Shown: in pieces, positions 22,438-25,073 of the stretch
How positions within the stretch are numbered: position 1 is the first letter of the stretch
Layout of the letters: each line of letters begins with the position of its first letter
NCBI GenBank assembly: GCA_039679375.1
Contig: JBDKVA010000167.1
Span: 1 to 25,073 of the forward strand
Direction of reading: 5' to 3'
Length of the DNA: 25,073 bases
Source of the DNA: JBDKVA01 sp039679375
GTDB taxonomy: Bacteria > Bacillota > Clostridia > Acetivibrionales > DTU013
Translations under genes and position numbers: made by a program
Notes under the pieces: model-generated
What the model was told of the DNA's origin: nothing
What the model saw: only the letters and a program-made list of their open reading frames with translations
Database searches by the model: none

Positions 22438-24423
22438 CTAAAATGCGCCGCCTCCTCCGCCGCCGCCCCCGCCGCCGGAGCTTCCTCCGCTGAAGCCGCC
22501 TCCTCCTCCCGATGAAGAGGACATCGTTGAATTGGCAACAGACATGGCGTGGCTGATGGCGTTGTCAACGGAATCTACCGTAGTGTCAAAAGCCCTGGTA
22601 AACATTGTGAAATTGGAGAAATTATAGCCATACATATAAGTAAGGCGGGTATCCTGAAGATCCGCATCGCCGAATACCAACGGAAGCTGGCTGATGACTT
22701 CCTTTGCAACTCCAAGTGATATGGCATATACCAGATAATGTTCCCAGATCACGATGGACGGTATCTCCGCCTTGTCCAGATGGCTGAAATCCTTGAGAAA
22801 GTTTTTAAATGCCAGCCACATGGCCTTTTGTTCATTCCCGTATGCCGTGCGTCTGCTGATTCTTGCCGAAAAGATAATAAGTATCATGAATTGCAGGATC
22901 AGGGCCAAACCGGATACAGACCGGAAAACGGTAAAAAGAAGTATGCCAAGGCCGAGATAGATAAATGATAACAGTACTCCTATTGTTCTGCCCTTCTTGC
23001 AGGCAGAATCAAAGAAGTCATTCTTTTCTGCTTCCTTTTTTGCCAGGTCACACCATTTGCTATAATCTGACGTAAATTTGCGTGCGCCTGTTTTTGTTTT
23101 TGCATAATCGGATATCTCATCCAGTACGACAGAGTTGCCGTCGCCGATTTTATCAATAAACCAGTCCATCAGGAAGGATTCATGCTTTTTAAGACCGATG
23201 GACGGCGCATTTTGATTACGGGATACAATGTAGTCTGTGATCTCCTTATCTTTGAAAATACCTTTCTTGACAGATTTGTTTGTGGTCAGGAGCAATTGTT
23301 CCTTCCTTACCAGATCCATCAACGTTGCCGTTATATCACGGGTTTGCACACTGCCCATGGAAAGCAGCGAGCTCATCTCGGCGGGTGTGTACTCTCCCGG
23401 AAGCTCCCTGTAATACTTGCCTTCGAAGCTGTGCTTCAGTTCCCTGTCATACTTGATGTAGATATAAGTAATGATCGCAAACCATAGAATGAAAAACAGC
23501 AGCCCCATTGCATCTCCATAGGGTTTCCTGGCTGCGATCCTCGCTTCTTCCGCCAGACGCTGTTTCTGAAGCTCCTGCTGTCTTTTTTCATATTCGGCCA
23601 CCTGTTTTTTTGCTTCGTCCCTTTCCCTGTTGGCCTCGTCTGCCAATGCCTTTTCATTTGCCAGGATCCCCGGCAGCGCATCTTTGGAGACAACATTAGA
23701 AGACTGCGGCACCAGTTTGGTGGGAAACAGAACCAGTGTCTCAATAGAGCTGTAAGGGGCAAGATATTCGGATGAAAATTCTACGTGACTTGCGTTGATT
23801 ATTTTGGACTCTCCGGTCAGCGGACCGTGCCCAAATACCTTTAACTCTTCATTCTGTGCACCTTCCGGGAGGGTAAAGCTGATCAACACATTGTTCATGG
23901 ATATGGTCCAGTTCGGATCAATCATGACCCTGTTGAATTCAGCAATATCATTGTATTTTGTGACGGCATCTCTGAAAGTATATTTGATTATGAATGTTTT
24001 GTCTTCGTTTCTTGAACGCTCAAAAATCTTGAAATGTGCAATTTCACCCTGGTTTACAAGATTGTACTCACCGGGGTCTCCTGTTGCGTCAAGATTGCTT
24101 GAGGAATTCAACGTCCACTCAACCAGGCTGCCGTCTTTCTCAACATAAACCCGTATGTTTTCCAGCCCGCCTGTAGAAGAAAAATCAAGATCGCGCAGCA
24201 CACCATTGAACTGGCCGCTGAAGTGGTAGGTGAGCCTTTCCTCAATATCGGCGGAGCCATCCGGTAGGATATCCACATTCATAACATATTTGGAAATATC
24301 GTAATACTTATCGTCTGCAAAAACAGTTTGCACCGATATCAGCATGGACAGAACAAGGACAGCCCATGTAAAACGCATTAAAAACTTCCTGGAATTTTCA
24401 TAACCCGATCTAATGCTCTGCAA
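22438..24423 (-). CDS. DUF2207 domain-containing membrane protein with a poly-Gly C-terminus
   Basis: This 661-residue protein has an N-terminal signal peptide (hydrophobic core FTWAVLVLSMLISVQTVFA). An extracytoplasmic DUF2207 beta domain follows, with YVMNVDILPDGSADIEERLT near its start. Next come a short coiled coil (about 255-300, ADEANRERDEAKKQVAEYEK), a membrane helix (LLFFILWFAIITYIYIKYD), a cytoplasmic region, and a helical pair (GVLLSFIYLGLGILLFTVF and GLALILQFMILIIFSA). The tail is GGSSGGGGGGGGGGAF, which is common in this family. TTG at 24423 is chosen because AAGGAGGTG lies six bases upstream; the first in-frame ATG would remove part of the signal region. Function is unknown; pairing with LemA is conserved in many bacteria. 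Confidence 0.9.
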   Translation of the reverse strand: MQSIRSGYENSRKFLMRFTWAVLVLSMLISVQTVFADDKYYDISKYVMNVDILPDGSADIEERLTYHFSGQFNGVLRDLDFSSTGGLENIRVYVEKDGSLVEWTLNSSSNLDATGDPGEYNLVNQGEIAHFKIFERSRNEDKTFIIKYTFRDAVTKYNDIAEFNRVMIDPNWTISMNNVLISFTLPEGAQNEELKVFGHGPLTGESKIINASHVEFSSEYLAPYSSIETLVLFPTKLVPQSSNVVSKDALPGILANEKALADEANRERDEAKKQVAEYEKRQQELQKQRLAEEARIAARKPYGDAMGLLFFILWFAIITYIYIKYDRELKHSFEGKYYRELPGEYTPAEMSSLLSMGSVQTRDITATLMDLVRKEQLLLTTNKSVKKGIFKDKEITDYIVSRNQNAPSIGLKKHESFLMDWFIDKIGDGNSVVLDEISDYAKTKTGARKFTSDYSKWCDLAKKEAEKNDFFDSACKKGRTIGVLLSFIYLGLGILLFTVFRSVSGLALILQFMILIIFSARISRRTAYGNEQKAMWLAFKNFLKDFSHLDKAEIPSIVIWEHYLVYAISLGVAKEVISQLPLVFGDADLQDTRLTYMYGYNFSNFTMFTRAFDTTVDSVDNAISHAMSVANSTMSSSSGGGGGFSGGSSGGGGGGGGGGAF

Positions 24424-24762
24424 TTTGGCACCTCCTTATAATTGATTCTATCATACCGAAGTCAGGCTGCATATATCGCAGCGTAAAATTATACATGCAG
24501 ACTCGGAGCTTATTGAACGATCAACCTATTATACTTTATCAATATTCCATTTGTATGATGCCATAGCGAGGTTTAATGATTTTTTCTTTACTTCAAAGGC
24601 AACTGCGCCATTTTTGCGCCACTTTGTCCAAGGCTCCCAGTATATTTGCTGGTTATTTATCCAAAAATATTTTAAAGGATGTAAAACTCGAGCTGCCATG
24701 AGATAGTATGTAAATGCCGATAGGAGCGGGAAAGTGAATTGGGGAATAGAAAAGGCTTCATA
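24424..24762. other. Divergent intergenic region between DUF2207 and TauE genes
   Basis: These 339 bases hold the strong AAGGAGGTG binding site of the DUF2207 gene and its candidate promoter. A minus-strand open stretch (24699-24529, 56 codons) begins MAARVLHPLKYFWINNQQIY. It reads protein-like and Trp-rich but has no ribosome binding site and matches nothing I recognise; it could be a decayed gene end. No clear promoter was found for the TauE gene. Confidence 0.4.
24488..24517 (-). promoter_or_regulatory. Candidate promoter for the DUF2207-lemA operon
   Basis: On the minus strand TTCAAT (24517-24512) and TATAAT (24493-24488) are 18 bases apart. The -10 box is consensus, the -35 is weak. Confidence 0.35.
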
Positions 24763-25073
24763 ATGAAATACCTGAAATATGCTGTAATCGGCCTGATTAC
24801 AGGCATTGCCAACGGCCTCTTCGGTTCGGGCGGGGGCACCATTGCCGTGCCTGCAATGGTGCATTTACTGGGCGCACAGGAGCATAAGGCGCATGCGACC
24901 GCCATATCCGTAATCCTTCCTCTGACGGTAGTCAGCTCGCTGTATTACATATCAAACGGCTACGCCGACTGGGGACTTACCCTAAAGGTCGTTTCAGGCG
25001 GGCTCGCTGGAGGTTATATCGGCGCCAGGCTTTTGAACGTGTGCCCTGAAAACCTGCTGCGTAAAATCTTTGC
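24763..25073 (+). CDS. Sulfite exporter TauE/SafE family protein (N-terminal part, cut by the window end)
   Basis: The frame is open from ATG 24763 to the window end, 103 full codons, so the gene is partial. The start MKYLKYAVIGLITGIANGLF is followed by GSGGGTIAVPAM, the Gly-rich motif of TauE/SafE (DUF81) permeases, and by AHATAISVILPLTVVSSLYY. A second half-repeat start appears as VVSGGLAGGYIGARLLN. Full proteins have about 240-270 residues with 7-8 membrane helices, so well under half is present. Members move sulfite, sulfoacetate or other organosulfur anions, but substrates differ and cannot be inferred. A weak AAAGG site precedes the start. It is divergent from the DUF2207-lemA operon. 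Confidence 0.9.
   Translation, partial: MKYLKYAVIGLITGIANGLFGSGGGTIAVPAMVHLLGAQEHKAHATAISVILPLTVVSSLYYISNGYADWGLTLKVVSGGLAGGYIGARLLNVCPENLLRKIF

Noticed and set aside
22371..22568. Minus-strand Ala/Glu-rich frame at the end of the DUF2207 gene
   Set aside because: It arises from reading the poly-glycine codons in another frame.
1..25073. CRISPR array, tRNA or rRNA genes
   Set aside because: No regularly spaced repeats and no tRNA-like or rRNA-like sequence were noticed by reading; no scan could be run.

Overview
The window looks like chromosomal DNA of an anaerobic, endospore-forming member of the Bacillota, most likely class Clostridia. The evidence is a GerA-type germinant receptor operon, a sigma-K-like promoter in front of a coat-like protein gene, a CtsR operator in front of a chaperone operon, strong AGGAGG ribosome binding sites with GTG and TTG starts, and AGG/AGA-rich arginine codon use. 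No rRNA, tRNA or CRISPR array was seen. The species cannot be named from the sequence alone.

Layout, left to right. (1) 101-3587: an Lrp/AsnC-family regulator, then a three-gene proton-translocating NAD(P) transhydrogenase (pntAA, pntAB, pntB), closed by a 103-bp hairpin repeat and two terminators. (2) 3853-7644: a translationally coupled GerA/GerB/GerC-type germination receptor operon. (3) 7645-9190: a repeat-rich stretch holding a nested palindrome, an FG-GAP/VCBS-like calcium-motif protein that seems to have lost its export signal, and a degenerate second copy of half the palindrome. (4) 9191-10552: a protein with a PP2C-like cytosolic domain, one membrane helix and a C-terminal LysM domain. 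(5) 10553-16890: a likely acquired segment. It starts with degenerate mobile-element debris and continues with a complete type I restriction-modification operon (XRE regulator, hsdR, hsdM, hsdS). An inverted repeat overlaps the -35 box of its promoter. (6) 17083-20882: a heat-shock operon, a CbpA-type DnaJ and ClpB, with a consensus CtsR box just downstream of the -10 box. (7) 21015-21470: a Pro/Gly/Phe-rich probable spore-coat protein behind a sigma-K-like promoter. Its stop codon lies in a second, inverted copy of the 103-bp repeat. (8) Minus strand 24423-21782: a DUF2207 membrane protein and LemA, ending at a bidirectional terminator. (9) 24763 to the window end: the N-terminal third or so of a TauE/SafE-family permease.

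Working together: DnaJ and ClpB would refold aggregated proteins after heat stress, under CtsR control. HsdR, HsdM and HsdS form one restriction complex whose controller is translationally coupled to the nuclease gene. The three Ger proteins form one receptor of the spore inner membrane. The observations most worth follow-up are the PP2C-TM-LysM protein with several altered metal-binding positions, the 103-bp repeat pair whose stem differs only by a compensatory base-pair change, the nested palindrome next to the truncated-looking FG-GAP gene, and the controller/operator arrangement of the restriction operon.
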